NCBI GenBank assembly: GCA_017480245.1
Contig: JAFVBA010000010.1
Span: 248,001-312,000, forward strand
DNA length: 64,000 bases
Direction: 5' to 3'
From: Bacteroidales bacterium
Lineage (GTDB): Bacteria > Bacteroidota > Bacteroidia > Bacteroidales > P3
Shown: positions 27,949 through 36,024 of the stretch, piece by piece
Numbering within the stretch: the stretch's first letter is position 1
Layout: each line of letters opens with the position of its first letter
Made by a program: the position numbers and the translations under genes
The notes under the pieces: generated by a model
Seen by the model: only the letters and a program-made list of their open reading frames with translations
Databases searched by the model: none
Told to the model about the DNA's origin: nothing

Positions 27949-28168
27949 AAAGTGCAGTAAGTTTGTATGAAAAGTGCAGCAAGATTACATAAAAAGTGCA
28001 GCAGGATTTTGTCAGAATTAACGTTAAATCCACCAGGAATCAACGTTAAAAGCAGGTGGAATTAACGTTAAAAGCAGGTGGAATCAACGTTGATTACTGC
28101 AAAACCTTGCTGCACTTTTTACGCTAAAGCGCTGCAAATCTTACACTAAAGTACTGCACTTTTTACAC
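27949..28168. repeat. Exact 22-bp phased mirror array of ten units (array D)
   Basis: The 325 bp gap 27909-28233 is mostly filled by ten consecutive 22 bp units without any insertion or deletion. Three units start AAAAGTGCAG (27949, 27971, 27993). Four carry AACGTT in fixed position (28021, 28043, 28065, 28087). The last three carry CTGCA(C/A) (28111, 28133, 28155), the complement of the first type. The order is therefore AAA-BBBB-A'A'A', a mirror around 28058. No open frame is present. Nothing else is recognised in the gap. Confidence 0.92.
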
Positions 28169-28233
28169 AAAAAAGCACTACGTAAAATTAAACGGGAAAT
28201 AAACAAAAGTAAAATATAATAAAAATTATAACA

Positions 28234-28947
28234 ATGAACACGAAGAATTTTAAAATCACACAAGTAATATCTGCCGTTTTCGGTATTTTGACATTGATTG
28301 GCTTACCTTCCGTCGTAAATGCCCAAGAGGAAGAAGCAGAAGTTGATGTTATGGCAATAAAACCTTGGAAAGACGTCATAATAACCAACCTCACCCCGTC
28401 AGAATGGCGTTGGAATAAAAACAATTCTACACGTTTTACCATAAGAGGCGATTTTGACGGCGACGGATTTGAAGAAAATCTTTACGAAACAGCAACTCAA
28501 ATCTTTTCTGACAATCCCGAATTAACTCCTTTGCAATTGGACGGGGATTTGGGCGTATATTTTTTGGTTAATGAAGGAGATTTGGACGGAGACGGCGGAG
28601 ATGAAATTTCGTTTATGACTGTTTATAGAGATTATACCAATATAAATTATTTCCGTATCTACTCTTATACGGGCAACAAGTGGAAAGAAATATTCTGCAC
28701 AAAAGTTCATGAATGGGATTGCCCTAACTACACTCCTAAACTGCCGGAAGAAATGTTCGTTCATACATGGAAAAAGAAAAACAAGTATGATAAAAACCGT
28801 GTGGTGCTGAAACATTCGGACGGAGTGGTTGATATGATTTCCCTTCACCCTAACGGCCGTTATGCAATAGAACATATCAAAATCGTAAATAAAGGTGCGG
28901 CAAAACGTGAGTGGGGAGATATTATTGAACCGCGCACGGATTTATAA
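28234..28947 (+). CDS. Secreted protein with Asp-rich calcium-loop-like repeats
   Basis: The 237-residue protein has a signal peptide ending at VVNA (residue 30). Two DxDGDG loops, GDFDGDGFEEN (72-82) and GDLDGDGGDE (115-124), resemble the calcium-binding loops of VCBS/FG-GAP or EF-hand-like repeats. The remainder is beta-rich with the tail IEHIKIVNKGAAKREWGDIIEP. No enzyme motif and no T9SS domain are present. It is probably periplasmic or outer-membrane associated; the function is unknown. It precedes the YitT-like gene by 28 bp and may share a transcript with it. Confidence 0.75.
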   Translation: MNTKNFKITQVISAVFGILTLIGLPSVVNAQEEEAEVDVMAIKPWKDVIITNLTPSEWRWNKNNSTRFTIRGDFDGDGFEENLYETATQIFSDNPELTPLQLDGDLGVYFLVNEGDLDGDGGDEISFMTVYRDYTNINYFRIYSYTGNKWKEIFCTKVHEWDCPNYTPKLPEEMFVHTWKKKNKYDKNRVVLKHSDGVVDMISLHPNGRYAIEHIKIVNKGAAKREWGDIIEPRTDL

Positions 28948-28975
28948 TAATTAACTAATAAAAATATAAGAATTT

Positions 28976-29791
28976 ATGCAAGAAAAATCAAAAATCGGTG
29001 CATGGTTTGCACAACTTAACGATTCAAAAGAACGATTCGGCAGTAAAGAGTTTTTTATTGCTTACGGAAAAATCATTATCGGCTGTATCATCTTCGCTTT
29101 AGCGGATTTGTTTTTTGTTGTTCCTTACGGCTTGGCTCCGGGTGGCGTTTATGGATTGATGAGTGTATTTCACAATCTTTGGGGTTCCCCTATGGCATTA
29201 GTAATATACATGGATGTTGCCCTGTTGATAATAGGCAGTATCTTCTTAGGACCGCGTTTCGGAATAAAAACCATATTGTCCATATTTTTAATATGGTTCG
29301 TTACGTGGATTACCGAATACCTGTTCATAAGACACACTGGCTACCGTCCGTTAATATTTACGGGTGATATGATTTCTGCTGCGGATTATGCAAATCTGTC
29401 TGACCAATTGAAAGAATTGTACTTACCTGTTGCGCAATTCAAAGACCTTGCACCTGTTACCGAATATTTCCGTCCGTGGAACATACTTAACGTATTAGTA
29501 GGCGGTTTGGCTTATGGTATAGGCATTGCCATCATATTCTCTGCGGGCGCTACTTCTGGCGGAAGTGATATTATTGCAATGATTGTCAATAAGTATTCAG
29601 GCATTTCACTTGGTATGTTGGTGATTATAATAGACTCTACAATCGCATTGAGTTCTTTGGCATTGGGACAGGGAATTGATTTACCGATTTACTCAATCAT
29701 TCTTGTGTATATTGAAGGAAAAGTTATTGATTTGATTGTTCCTCCGACCAAAAAGGATGATAAAAAAGAAGAAATCAAACAAGCCGCTTAA
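28976..29791 (+). CDS. YitT-family membrane protein lacking the DUF2179 domain
   Basis: The 271-residue protein shows five or six transmembrane segments and the YitT phrases FFVVPYGLAPGGVYGL (about 43-58), SAGATSGGSDIIAMIVNKYSGISLG (about 185-209) and IYSIILVYIEGKVIDLIV (near 240-257). Typical YitT proteins continue with a cytosolic DUF2179 domain. Here a short lysine-rich tail (KKDDKKEEIKQAA) ends the protein instead. A long extra loop lies between the third and fourth helix. The transported substrate of this family is not established. Confidence 0.8.
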   Translation: MQEKSKIGAWFAQLNDSKERFGSKEFFIAYGKIIIGCIIFALADLFFVVPYGLAPGGVYGLMSVFHNLWGSPMALVIYMDVALLIIGSIFLGPRFGIKTILSIFLIWFVTWITEYLFIRHTGYRPLIFTGDMISAADYANLSDQLKELYLPVAQFKDLAPVTEYFRPWNILNVLVGGLAYGIGIAIIFSAGATSGGSDIIAMIVNKYSGISLGMLVIIIDSTIALSSLALGQGIDLPIYSIILVYIEGKVIDLIVPPTKKDDKKEEIKQAA

Positions 29792-29824
29792 CAAACGGGT
29801 GCAACTGAAAAATAACTGACAAAA

Positions 29825-29864
29825 AATAAGCCCGATAAGACTAATATGTTTTATCGGGCTTATA
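29825..29864. terminator. Bidirectional terminator between the YitT-like and TPR genes
   Basis: The stem AATAAGCCCGATAA / TTATCGGGCTTATA lies between convergent genes, close to both stop codons. Confidence 0.88.
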
Positions 29865-29874
29865 TAATTTAAGA

Positions 29875-30642
29875 TTATTCCATTAAATATCTTGAGAAAC
29901 AGTTGTCGGGTGTCAGGTTGATTGGGTTGTTTTCTTTCCATTTGAGAAAAGCATTCCATTTTTGTTTGTTTTCTCTTGCCCAAGTGGCGCTTTGCGACGT
30001 GTTTCCGTAGGCAAAAAGCCAATAATTGTACGCCTGCCAATGTCCGCTTGTGATTATTTTGTCCCAATATGCGAACAAAGGATTTTTAAAATCGGTTTCT
30101 TTGTTATTAATCTGCGATAAGAATTTCTGACGGATTGTTATCAAAGAAGCAATATCAATAAACCGTACATTTTTTGCGGCATTGGTCATAAGATTATCAA
30201 ATATTTCGGGAAATTTATTGCGTCTTTCAAAACTATCACTATATACTATAATATTATTGTTAAAACTTGCAACGGTTTTTCCTTTATTCAATGAAAAAGA
30301 TTCAAAATAAGCGTTGAATAATTCCTTTGAAATCTCCGTTTGAAGCGAATCTTGGGTGGATAATATCATAAATAATTCGCCGTACATCACCCCCCAAACC
30401 GTTTCGGTGGAAAGAAAAAAAACTTTTGCTGCACCGTAATAATTTTCTTCGTACATCGGACCTTGTTCAATGCCCTTTTCGTACCAATAAAGAGCCTGCG
30501 TGTATTTGCCTTCTGCGTATTTTTTGTTACCGTTTTCGTAACAAATTTCTTCTTTGCTCAATGGATTGCCGTTTTCAGCCGCCTGGCAATATACATTATT
30601 ATGTATAAAAGCACAAATTGCGATAAACAGATATTTTTTCAT
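29875..30642 (-). CDS. Secreted TPR-containing protein of unknown function
   Basis: The 255-residue protein starts with a signal peptide (MKKYLFIAICAFIHNNVYCQ). One clear TPR pair follows (ICYENGNKKYAEGKYTQALYWYEKGIEQG, about 33-61), then a helical region without known motifs and a tryptophan-rich end (SGHWQAYNYWLFAYG). It probably acts in the periplasm through protein-protein contacts. It stands alone between a shared terminator and a divergent nucleoid-associated protein gene. Confidence 0.7.
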   Translation of the reverse strand: MKKYLFIAICAFIHNNVYCQAAENGNPLSKEEICYENGNKKYAEGKYTQALYWYEKGIEQGPMYEENYYGAAKVFFLSTETVWGVMYGELFMILSTQDSLQTEISKELFNAYFESFSLNKGKTVASFNNNIIVYSDSFERRNKFPEIFDNLMTNAAKNVRFIDIASLITIRQKFLSQINNKETDFKNPLFAYWDKIITSGHWQAYNYWLFAYGNTSQSATWARENKQKWNAFLKWKENNPINLTPDNCFSRYLME

Positions 30643-30716
30643 TGTCTTTCAAATTTTAATTCGGCAAAATTAATAAAAAATTCTGCATTTCCTATTCTGC
30701 ATTCTTATTTTTTAGT

Positions 30717-30724
30717 TACTTTTG
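30717..30724 (+). promoter_or_regulatory. Bacteroidota -7 element (TACTTTTG) before the nucleoid-protein gene
   Basis: TACTTTTGCA matches TAnnTTTG with the start codon 22 nt after the element. Confidence 0.6.
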
Positions 30725-30746
30725 CAAAATTAAATTTTTTAAAGTT

Positions 30747-31793
30747 ATGATGACATGTGATGATGCGACCATTGAGAAATTGGTTCTGCACAGAGTGGGA
30801 AATAAAGCGAATAACGAAAGTTTGCATTTGAGTAAAGCACCTTATATTTTGAATTCAGACATTTCTTCGGTGCTTTTAAAATATTTTACCTCGCCTTTTA
30901 AAGGTTCTCAGTACTATGTTTTTTCCGACGAAAGAGGGTTTAATAACAACAAAGTCTATACTGCGGTAAGCGAAATCTTTGACAACCCGACGGAAAATCT
31001 GTATTCGGCATCGTGCGATATAGCAAGACATTTGTTTGACGTGAGTTTGCATCCGAATATTAAGGCAGGAGAATTGTATGTAACCTATTTGCAGAATTGT
31101 TATCTGGACGGGGAAATTTTGGATGCGGTAGGAATATTCAAAAGCGAGACAAGGCAAACCTATCTTAAGATTTATCCGCAGGGAGATGACTTCTCAATAG
31201 AATCAGATGACGGCATAGATATCAATAAACTTGATAAGGGCTGCTTAATATTTAATAAGGAGAGAGAAGACGGCTATGTTGTTTCAACAGTTGATGCAAT
31301 CAGCAGGGGAAATGAGGCTGTTTATTGGGTAGATGAGTTTTTAAATCTTATGCAAAGGCAGGATTCCTATTTCAAAACGGACAATATGCTTAACATCTGC
31401 AAGAATTTTGTTACCGAATACTTGCCTCAGGAATACGAAATGACGAGAATGGACCAGGCGGACTTACTTAACCGCAATCAAGAGTTCTTTAAAGAAAATA
31501 AAAACTTTGATACCAATCTTTATAGCGAAAAAGTATTCGGTGATGACGAGTTTTCCGACCAATTCCGTAAGTATAAACAGCAGTATGAGAATGAAAACGG
31601 AATGCAAATCACCGATAATTTCATTATGAACGAAGAGGCGTTGAAGCGTGCGTCCCGTTATTTACGCAGCGTCATTAAGTTGGATAAGAATTTCACCATC
31701 TACATTCACGGTAAGCGCGACAGGGTGGAAATAGGCGAAGACGAAGAAAAAGGATTGCGCTATTACAAATTCTATTTTGACAAGGAAGCGTAA
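30747..31793 (+). CDS. 37-kDa nucleoid-associated protein (NdpA/YejK family)
   Basis: The 348-residue protein matches the PF04245 nucleoid-associated family over its length. The N-terminal phrase LVLHRVGNKANNESLHLSK is typical. The centre shows CYLDGEILDAVGIFKSETRQTYLKI and DKGCLIFNKEREDGYVVSTVD. The C-terminal part shows IKLDKNFTIYIHGKRDRVE. The E. coli member YejK is bound to the nucleoid, but its precise role is unclear. It is monocistronic between its own promoter and two hairpins. Confidence 0.85.
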   Translation: MMTCDDATIEKLVLHRVGNKANNESLHLSKAPYILNSDISSVLLKYFTSPFKGSQYYVFSDERGFNNNKVYTAVSEIFDNPTENLYSASCDIARHLFDVSLHPNIKAGELYVTYLQNCYLDGEILDAVGIFKSETRQTYLKIYPQGDDFSIESDDGIDINKLDKGCLIFNKEREDGYVVSTVDAISRGNEAVYWVDEFLNLMQRQDSYFKTDNMLNICKNFVTEYLPQEYEMTRMDQADLLNRNQEFFKENKNFDTNLYSEKVFGDDEFSDQFRKYKQQYENENGMQITDNFIMNEEALKRASRYLRSVIKLDKNFTIYIHGKRDRVEIGEDEEKGLRYYKFYFDKEA

Positions 31794-31841
31794 CAAATAT
31801 TGAAAAGAGGAAAAGGAATATAGTTCCTGAGTAAAAAGAAT

Positions 31842-31885
31842 AAGGACTGACAAAAATTATCAATCGTTTGTCAGTCCTTTTTATT
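31842..31885. terminator. Bidirectional terminator between ndpA-like gene and argF
   Basis: The stem AAGGACTGACAA / TTGTCAGTCCTT is followed by TTTATT and lies between convergent genes. Confidence 0.85.
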
Positions 31886-31887
31886 GC

Positions 31888-31919
31888 AAAATCAGTATTG
31901 CTAACTAATACTGATTTTA
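31888..31919 (-). terminator. Second hairpin directly after argF
   Basis: AAAATCAGTATT / AATACTGATTTTA with a 7 nt loop lies 11 bp after the argF stop, next to the shared terminator. Confidence 0.7.
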
Positions 31920-31930
31920 TTTTTAACTTA

Positions 31931-32932
31931 TTAGTCGCCCAAAGTTGCAACCATAACGGCTTTGATTGTGTGCATACGGTTTTCAGCTTCGTCAAATACG
32001 ATAGAAGCATCGCTTTCGAATACGTCTTCTGTAACTTCTATGCCGTCAATACCGAATTGTGCATAAACGTCTCTGCCGACTTTTGTTTCAAGGTTATGAT
32101 ATGCAGGCAAGCAGTGCATAAATTTGCATTTAGGATTGCCTGTTGCAGCCATAACTTCTTTATTTACTTGGTAAGGTTTCAATAAATCAATTCTTTCTTT
32201 CCAAACCTCTGCAGGTTCTCCCATAGATACCCAAACGTCAGTGTATAAGAAATCACAACCTTTAACTCCTGCTTTTACGTCATCAGTAACCGTTAAAGTA
32301 GCACCTGTTTGTTTTGCTATTTCTTGGCAAGTTGCGATAAGTTCTGCAGAAGGCTGCAATTGTTTAGGAGCAACAATTCTTACGTCCATACCCATCTTTA
32401 CACCGCCGACCATTAGGGAATTACCCATGTTATATCTTGCATCGCCCAAGTAAGCATAAGATACTTTGTTAAGCGGTTTGTCTGTATGCTCTGTCATTGT
32501 AAGGAAGTCAGCCAATATCTGAGTTGGGTGGAATTCGTTTGTAAGTCCGTTCCATACAGGAACACCTGCATATTCTGCCAATTCCTCAACTATTTTCTGC
32601 TCAAAACCTCTGTACTCAATACCGTCAAACATTCTTCCCAACACTCTTGCAGTGTCTTTCATAGACTCTTTAACGCCTATTTGGGAACCTGTAGGTCCCA
32701 GGTAAGTAACGTGAGCGCCTTGGTCGTGTGCAGCAACTTCAAATGCGCAACGGGTACGCGTAGAAGTCTTTTCAAAAATCAAAGCAATGTTTTTGCCTTT
32801 CAAATGTTGTTGTTCGCTTCCTGCATATTTAGCACGTTTCAAATCTCTTGCCAAATCCAACATGTACTGAATTTCCTTTGGAGTGAAATCTAATAATTTA
32901 AGGAAATTTCTGTTTCTTAAATTGAATGCCAT
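31931..32932 (-). CDS. argF: ornithine carbamoyltransferase
   Basis: The enzyme makes citrulline from ornithine and carbamoyl phosphate, or runs in reverse in arginine breakdown. The carbamoyl-phosphate motif STRTR is at 57-61, [20 protein letters not shown] follows, and the ornithine motif HCLPAYHN lies near 272. The ATG at 32932 gives 333 residues, as in E. coli; a longer frame from 33022 would add 30 residues with no family match and would start before the promoter word at 32993. The ornithine-type signature, rather than the acetylornithine type frequent in Bacteroidota, is notable. It is monocistronic and no other arginine genes are near. Confidence 0.93.
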   Translation of the reverse strand: MAFNLRNRNFLKLLDFTPKEIQYMLDLARDLKRAKYAGSEQQHLKGKNIALIFEKTSTRTRCAFEVAAHDQGAHVTYLGPTGSQIGVKESMKDTARVLGRMFDGIEYRGFEQKIVEELAEYAGVPVWNGLTNEFHPTQILADFLTMTEHTDKPLNKVSYAYLGDARYNMGNSLMVGGVKMGMDVRIVAPKQLQPSAELIATCQEIAKQTGATLTVTDDVKAGVKGCDFLYTDVWVSMGEPAEVWKERIDLLKPYQVNKEVMAATGNPKCKFMHCLPAYHNLETKVGRDVYAQFGIDGIEVTEDVFESDASIVFDEAENRMHTIKAVMVATLGD

Positions 32933-32992
32933 AACTATTTTTTGTGTATTTATTGTTAGTAAATAATTTATTTTAACTTCATATTTAGATTG

Positions 32993-33000
32993 CAAAAGTA
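32993..33000 (-). promoter_or_regulatory. Bacteroidota -7 element (TACTTTTG) of argF
   Basis: The minus-strand word GTACTTTTGCA lies 61 nt before the chosen argF start, leaving a leader of about 50 nt. It rules out the upstream ATG at 33022. Confidence 0.65.
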
Positions 33001-33134
33001 CAAAAGTTTTCTCAATTGACAAGATAAACGCAAAGGAAATATGTAGAAAATTATGTAAAATCAGATTTTATGACAGCAAAACTTGATGAAAAATATTAGA
33101 GGAATGAAGAAATATAAATCTTATAACTTCTTAG

Positions 33135-33223
33135 AAAAAATAATCACGCATTTCAGTGAGATAATCACGTATATTAATAAATTTTTATCTAAGAAAATTT
33201 ACTGAAATGCGTGATTATTTTTT
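33135..33223. repeat. TAATCACGCAT-family inverted repeat (copy E2)
   Basis: Arms 33135-33157 and 33201-33223 are perfect 23 bp inverted repeats (AAAAAATAATCACGCATTTC... and its complement). A further TAATCACG word lies 21 bp after the first (33141 and 33162). It shares the AATAATCACGCAT word with the hairpin at 9723-9766. It fills much of the 414 bp gap 32933-33346, together with the argF promoter and a small hairpin. Confidence 0.85.
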
Positions 33224-33279
33224 GACATTAGATATTATTTTTTGCGCATTAGTATTCCTTTGATTGAAACCTAAAGAAA

Positions 33280-33304
33280 GTGCCGTCAAACTACTTAACG
33301 GCAC
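33280..33304 (-). terminator. Small GC-containing hairpin after the LRR-T9SS gene
   Basis: GTGCCGT / ACGGCAC, 43 bp downstream of the stop on the minus strand, is followed by TTTCTTT. Confidence 0.6.
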
Positions 33305-33346
33305 AGAAATATTAACATTTATGTAAGCGACAGGCAATAATATTGA

Positions 33347-34300
33347 CTATTCAACGACAATGTATTTATACACAGCATGAGTTTTAGTATTTATTTGCAA
33401 TAAGAAGACGCCTTTGGGTAACGTATCTGTTGGAATTGTTATGTGATTAGAGTTAATATGTTTTTTTAGTAGGCGATGTCCTGTTATATCTGTCAAAATT
33501 AAGTTTGCCAAGAACTCATCTGATTGAATATTAATGACAGATGATGTCGGATTCGGGAAGATTTCTATATTTATATCAGTGATGTCTATAAGAGACAGCG
33601 GACATTGATATTCTCCGTTAGATGTAAGATTTTTATTCAATGTATTTACTACACTAAAATTTTTATCAATAGCATTTAAATAGTTTGTTGATAGAAAAGA
33701 TTCATATTGAGGATCATTTTCATCATAAGTAATACATAGAATACCTTTGCTTAATCCTGTTCTGTCAGGGAGGTTGCACATTAAATGGTCTATCTGTTCA
33801 GTTGAGAGATTGTTACTATCTATTATTAAAAATTGCAGATAAGGTACAGATTCTGGATATATTTTTATTTCGGAAATGAGGTTGTTGTAAAGATAGATAT
33901 AATTTAGACTTTTCTTTGTAGATAAATCAACAGAACTTATTTCATTGTAGGCAAGATTCAGATGCATTAACCCTTCAAATGCACAAGATATGTCAAAACC
34001 TGTAATGTTTGAGTAGTTTTTGTTAGCTCTTAAATGAACAATGTTTCCGTAAATTTGCAGTTTATCGGTGAGTGTATGCACAACTATATCTTGTGTTTGT
34101 ACGGGATATGAAGAACATTTTATAGTAGTGTCCCAAGAACCTGATACAATTTTTGCATAAGTATTATTATCTAATCCTGCGACTCCTAAATAAATATCTT
34201 GATTTGGTTTGACATCCAATGTAATACAATTGTTTGTATCTTGGGCAAACACTAAATGGCATAGAAGTATTCCACAAAATAAAGGCACTATTCTTTTCAT
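33347..34300 (-). CDS. Secreted leucine-rich protein with T9SS sorting domain
   Basis: From ATG 34300 the protein has 317 residues; an upstream frame to 34387 is unlikely because the signal peptide (MKRIVPLFCGILLCHLVFAQ) starts here. Leucine-rich repeats (LMHLNLAYNEISSVDLSTKK, LNYIYLYNNLISEIKI, about 110-165) follow. A T9SS type A sorting domain ends the protein (NIEIFPNPTSSVINIQS...VYKYIVVE, about 240-317). It is likely exported to the cell surface. It is the last of five co-directional genes that start with an ECF sigma factor, although hairpins separate the members. Confidence 0.8.
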   Translation of the reverse strand: MKRIVPLFCGILLCHLVFAQDTNNCITLDVKPNQDIYLGVAGLDNNTYAKIVSGSWDTTIKCSSYPVQTQDIVVHTLTDKLQIYGNIVHLRANKNYSNITGFDISCAFEGLMHLNLAYNEISSVDLSTKKSLNYIYLYNNLISEIKIYPESVPYLQFLIIDSNNLSTEQIDHLMCNLPDRTGLSKGILCITYDENDPQYESFLSTNYLNAIDKNFSVVNTLNKNLTSNGEYQCPLSLIDITDINIEIFPNPTSSVINIQSDEFLANLILTDITGHRLLKKHINSNHITIPTDTLPKGVFLLQINTKTHAVYKYIVVE

Positions 34301-34319
34301 GACATTTAATTTTTTAATA

Positions 34320-34363
34320 AATAGTGTTATTATCTGCAATACACAGCAGATAATAACACTATT
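34320..34363 (-). terminator. Strong hairpin after the 34371-34808 lipoprotein gene
   Basis: Perfect 18 bp arms AATAGTGTTATTATCTGC and complement around an 8 nt loop. It lies between two minus-strand genes. Confidence 0.8.
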
Positions 34364-34370
34364 CTGATTG

Positions 34371-34808
34371 TTAATTTGTTCTATCATACCAACAAGGTAC
34401 AGTTGATGAGTAACAAATCATTATGTAAGAAATGTCGCCAACTGTTGCTGTTCCTTGACATATACAAGGGACTTCTGCACGTTCCAATCTTGCAACAAAA
34501 GCCTCTGCCTCTGCAGCGCCCTCTCGGGTATCAGCGAATAATGTATATTCAAACTCAACCTCAGAAGAAGATTTGTACAATAAACGTCCTTGTCCTTTAA
34601 TGTTTATCAGTTTATTATTTCTAAACTGGATAACAAAGTCTCCCTTGTCTGTTTTGTAACTATATATACCATCAAGTATATCAGTAGCAGACTTGCTTTG
34701 AGAAACCATCTGTTCTTGTTCATCATTGACATCTTCACATGAAGTGAATGTCATGCCGACTAACATGCATGAAGTAATTGCGGCAATGGTTAGAATTAAT
34801 TTTTTCAT
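34371..34808 (-). CDS. Putative lipoprotein of unknown function
   Basis: The 145-residue protein has a lipoprotein signal (MKKLILTIAAITSCMLVGMTFTSCEDVND) with the lipobox FTSC at about 21-24. The acidic residues after the cysteine resemble the export signal for surface lipoproteins in Bacteroidota. The mature part is beta-rich with paired cysteines near the end (VPCICQG, MICYSSTVPC). No known domain is seen. It lies downstream of the sigma/anti-sigma genes and between two hairpins. Confidence 0.7.
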   Translation of the reverse strand: MKKLILTIAAITSCMLVGMTFTSCEDVNDEQEQMVSQSKSATDILDGIYSYKTDKGDFVIQFRNNKLINIKGQGRLLYKSSSEVEFEYTLFADTREGAAEAEAFVARLERAEVPCICQGTATVGDISYIMICYSSTVPCWYDRTN

Positions 34809-34847
34809 TGAATTTAATAATTTTAATTACAAGACACTCTTATTACT

Positions 34848-34886
34848 AACTATATGATAATGGGTCTTCATTATCATCATATAGTT
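34848..34886 (-). terminator. Hairpin after the 136-residue secreted protein gene
   Basis: AACTATATGATAAT pairs with ATTATCATcATATAGTT (one bulge) around an 8 nt loop, 7 bp after the minus-strand stop. Confidence 0.75.
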
Positions 34887-34892
34887 AAATCT

Positions 34893-35303
34893 TTATTTTA
34901 CAAACAGAACGTAATATGTACCGTTGGATTCATATACTTCTTTGAGGATATATCCTTTTGATTTCTCCTCAACGATATATTTGGCAAGTTCATCCATACT
35001 ACTTGTAGTAATATGAAAACTCTGTTTGTAATGTTTGCTCAGAGTGTTGCTTAGTTCTTTTCCTGCTTCTTTGACTTGTTTCCATCTACGTTTATTCATT
35101 CGGTATATCACCGTGTCATTAGTTCCCTGCAATACGGTTTTATACTCCACTATTTCGTCAGCATTATCTGACAATCCTTTTTCGTTGATGTACGGATAAC
35201 CTTGTTCATTTTTCGGTAAATCCGATACTTTTACTTCACTTTGTGCGGATACTGCTATGCTGAATAGCAATCCTGCAGCAAGTATAAACACTCTTTTTTT
35301 CAT
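34893..35303 (-). CDS. Small secreted protein of unknown function
   Basis: Starting at ATG 35303 the protein has 136 residues with a signal peptide (MKKRVFILAAGLLFSIAVSAQ). A longer frame to 35357 lacks support, because the signal peptide begins at the later methionine. The mature part has a basic helix (MNKRRWKQVKEAGKEL) and no recognised domain. It begins 25 bp after the anti-sigma gene and is probably in the same transcript, so it may be a target or partner of that regulator pair. Confidence 0.65.
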   Translation of the reverse strand: MKKRVFILAAGLLFSIAVSAQSEVKVSDLPKNEQGYPYINEKGLSDNADEIVEYKTVLQGTNDTVIYRMNKRRWKQVKEAGKELSNTLSKHYKQSFHITTSSMDELAKYIVEEKSKGYILKEVYESNGTYYVLFVK

Positions 35304-35328
35304 TTCTTTGACCCTTTCTTTTTTATGA

Positions 35329-36012
35329 TTAAACTTCTTTCCTATTAACCGTATCAATATTGTAAGTAATAGACCCGTAGATAGTATTATCGGAGACTTT
35401 AAACATTATATCGCCGTAGTTCATACAATCTTTGTCGCAAAAATCTATCACAGCGCAGGTATCGTTGGTCTTATAAGTGGATTCTCTGATTCCTTGTATT
35501 GTGGTGTTAAATCCGAAACCGAATAAAGATAACACATTACTTTGAAAATCGTCGTCATTAGTATTGTCTTTAGTCTTTTTGCTTATGTCTTGGGGTATAA
35601 ATACAGTGTCCTTAATATAAATAGTGTCGTTAGGGGAGGAAATATTCACATACTTGACAATTTCTCTTGCGCGGATAGAATTATCTTGCGGTTTGATAAA
35701 TAAAGCAATCAACAAAATAACGGCAGCGGCGGAGGTAACGAAAGAAATATATTTGAAAATATTTTTACGTCGGGTAAGTCTTTTTATTTTGAGAGAATTC
35801 TTGATTGCCGAAGGCGAAAGTCTTTCCTTGTGACTATAAGCAATCTTTGGCATCGTGATAGTAATGTTTGGGTCATAATTATCCACCATTTCTTTATAAT
35901 AAGGATTGTTTTTTAAAAACAATTTAACCTCTTTTCTTTGCTGTGGATTAAGGCTGTTTTCCGCATAATCCAACAACATTGCTCCAATCTGTTCTTCACT
36001 TAAGTTTTTCAT
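35329..36012 (-). CDS. Putative anti-sigma factor
   Basis: The 227-residue protein has a short cytosolic N-terminal domain with SLNPQQRKEVKLFLKNNPYYKE (about 16-37), the pattern of anti-sigma factors that count C-terminal residues after L-x-P-xx-R. A single transmembrane helix (SAAAVILLIALFI, about 93-106) and a periplasmic part of about 120 residues with cysteines (FCDKDCMNYGD) follow. It starts 12 bp after the ECF sigma gene. Inference: it holds the sigma factor at the membrane and senses an envelope signal. Confidence 0.8.
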   Translation of the reverse strand: MKNLSEEQIGAMLLDYAENSLNPQQRKEVKLFLKNNPYYKEMVDNYDPNITITMPKIAYSHKERLSPSAIKNSLKIKRLTRRKNIFKYISFVTSAAAVILLIALFIKPQDNSIRAREIVKYVNISSPNDTIYIKDTVFIPQDISKKTKDNTNDDDFQSNVLSLFGFGFNTTIQGIRESTYKTNDTCAVIDFCDKDCMNYGDIMFKVSDNTIYGSITYNIDTVNRKEV

Positions 36013-36024
36013 ATCTGTATTTTC

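Noticed and set aside
27949-28168. CRISPR array
   Set aside because: The step is regular, but there are no identical repeats separated by unique spacers; neighbouring units resemble each other throughout, the unit type changes along the array, and no cas genes are present.
32933-33022. N-terminal extension of ornithine carbamoyltransferase
   Set aside because: The extra 30 codons precede or cover the promoter word and do not match the family, whose usual start is the methionine at 32932.
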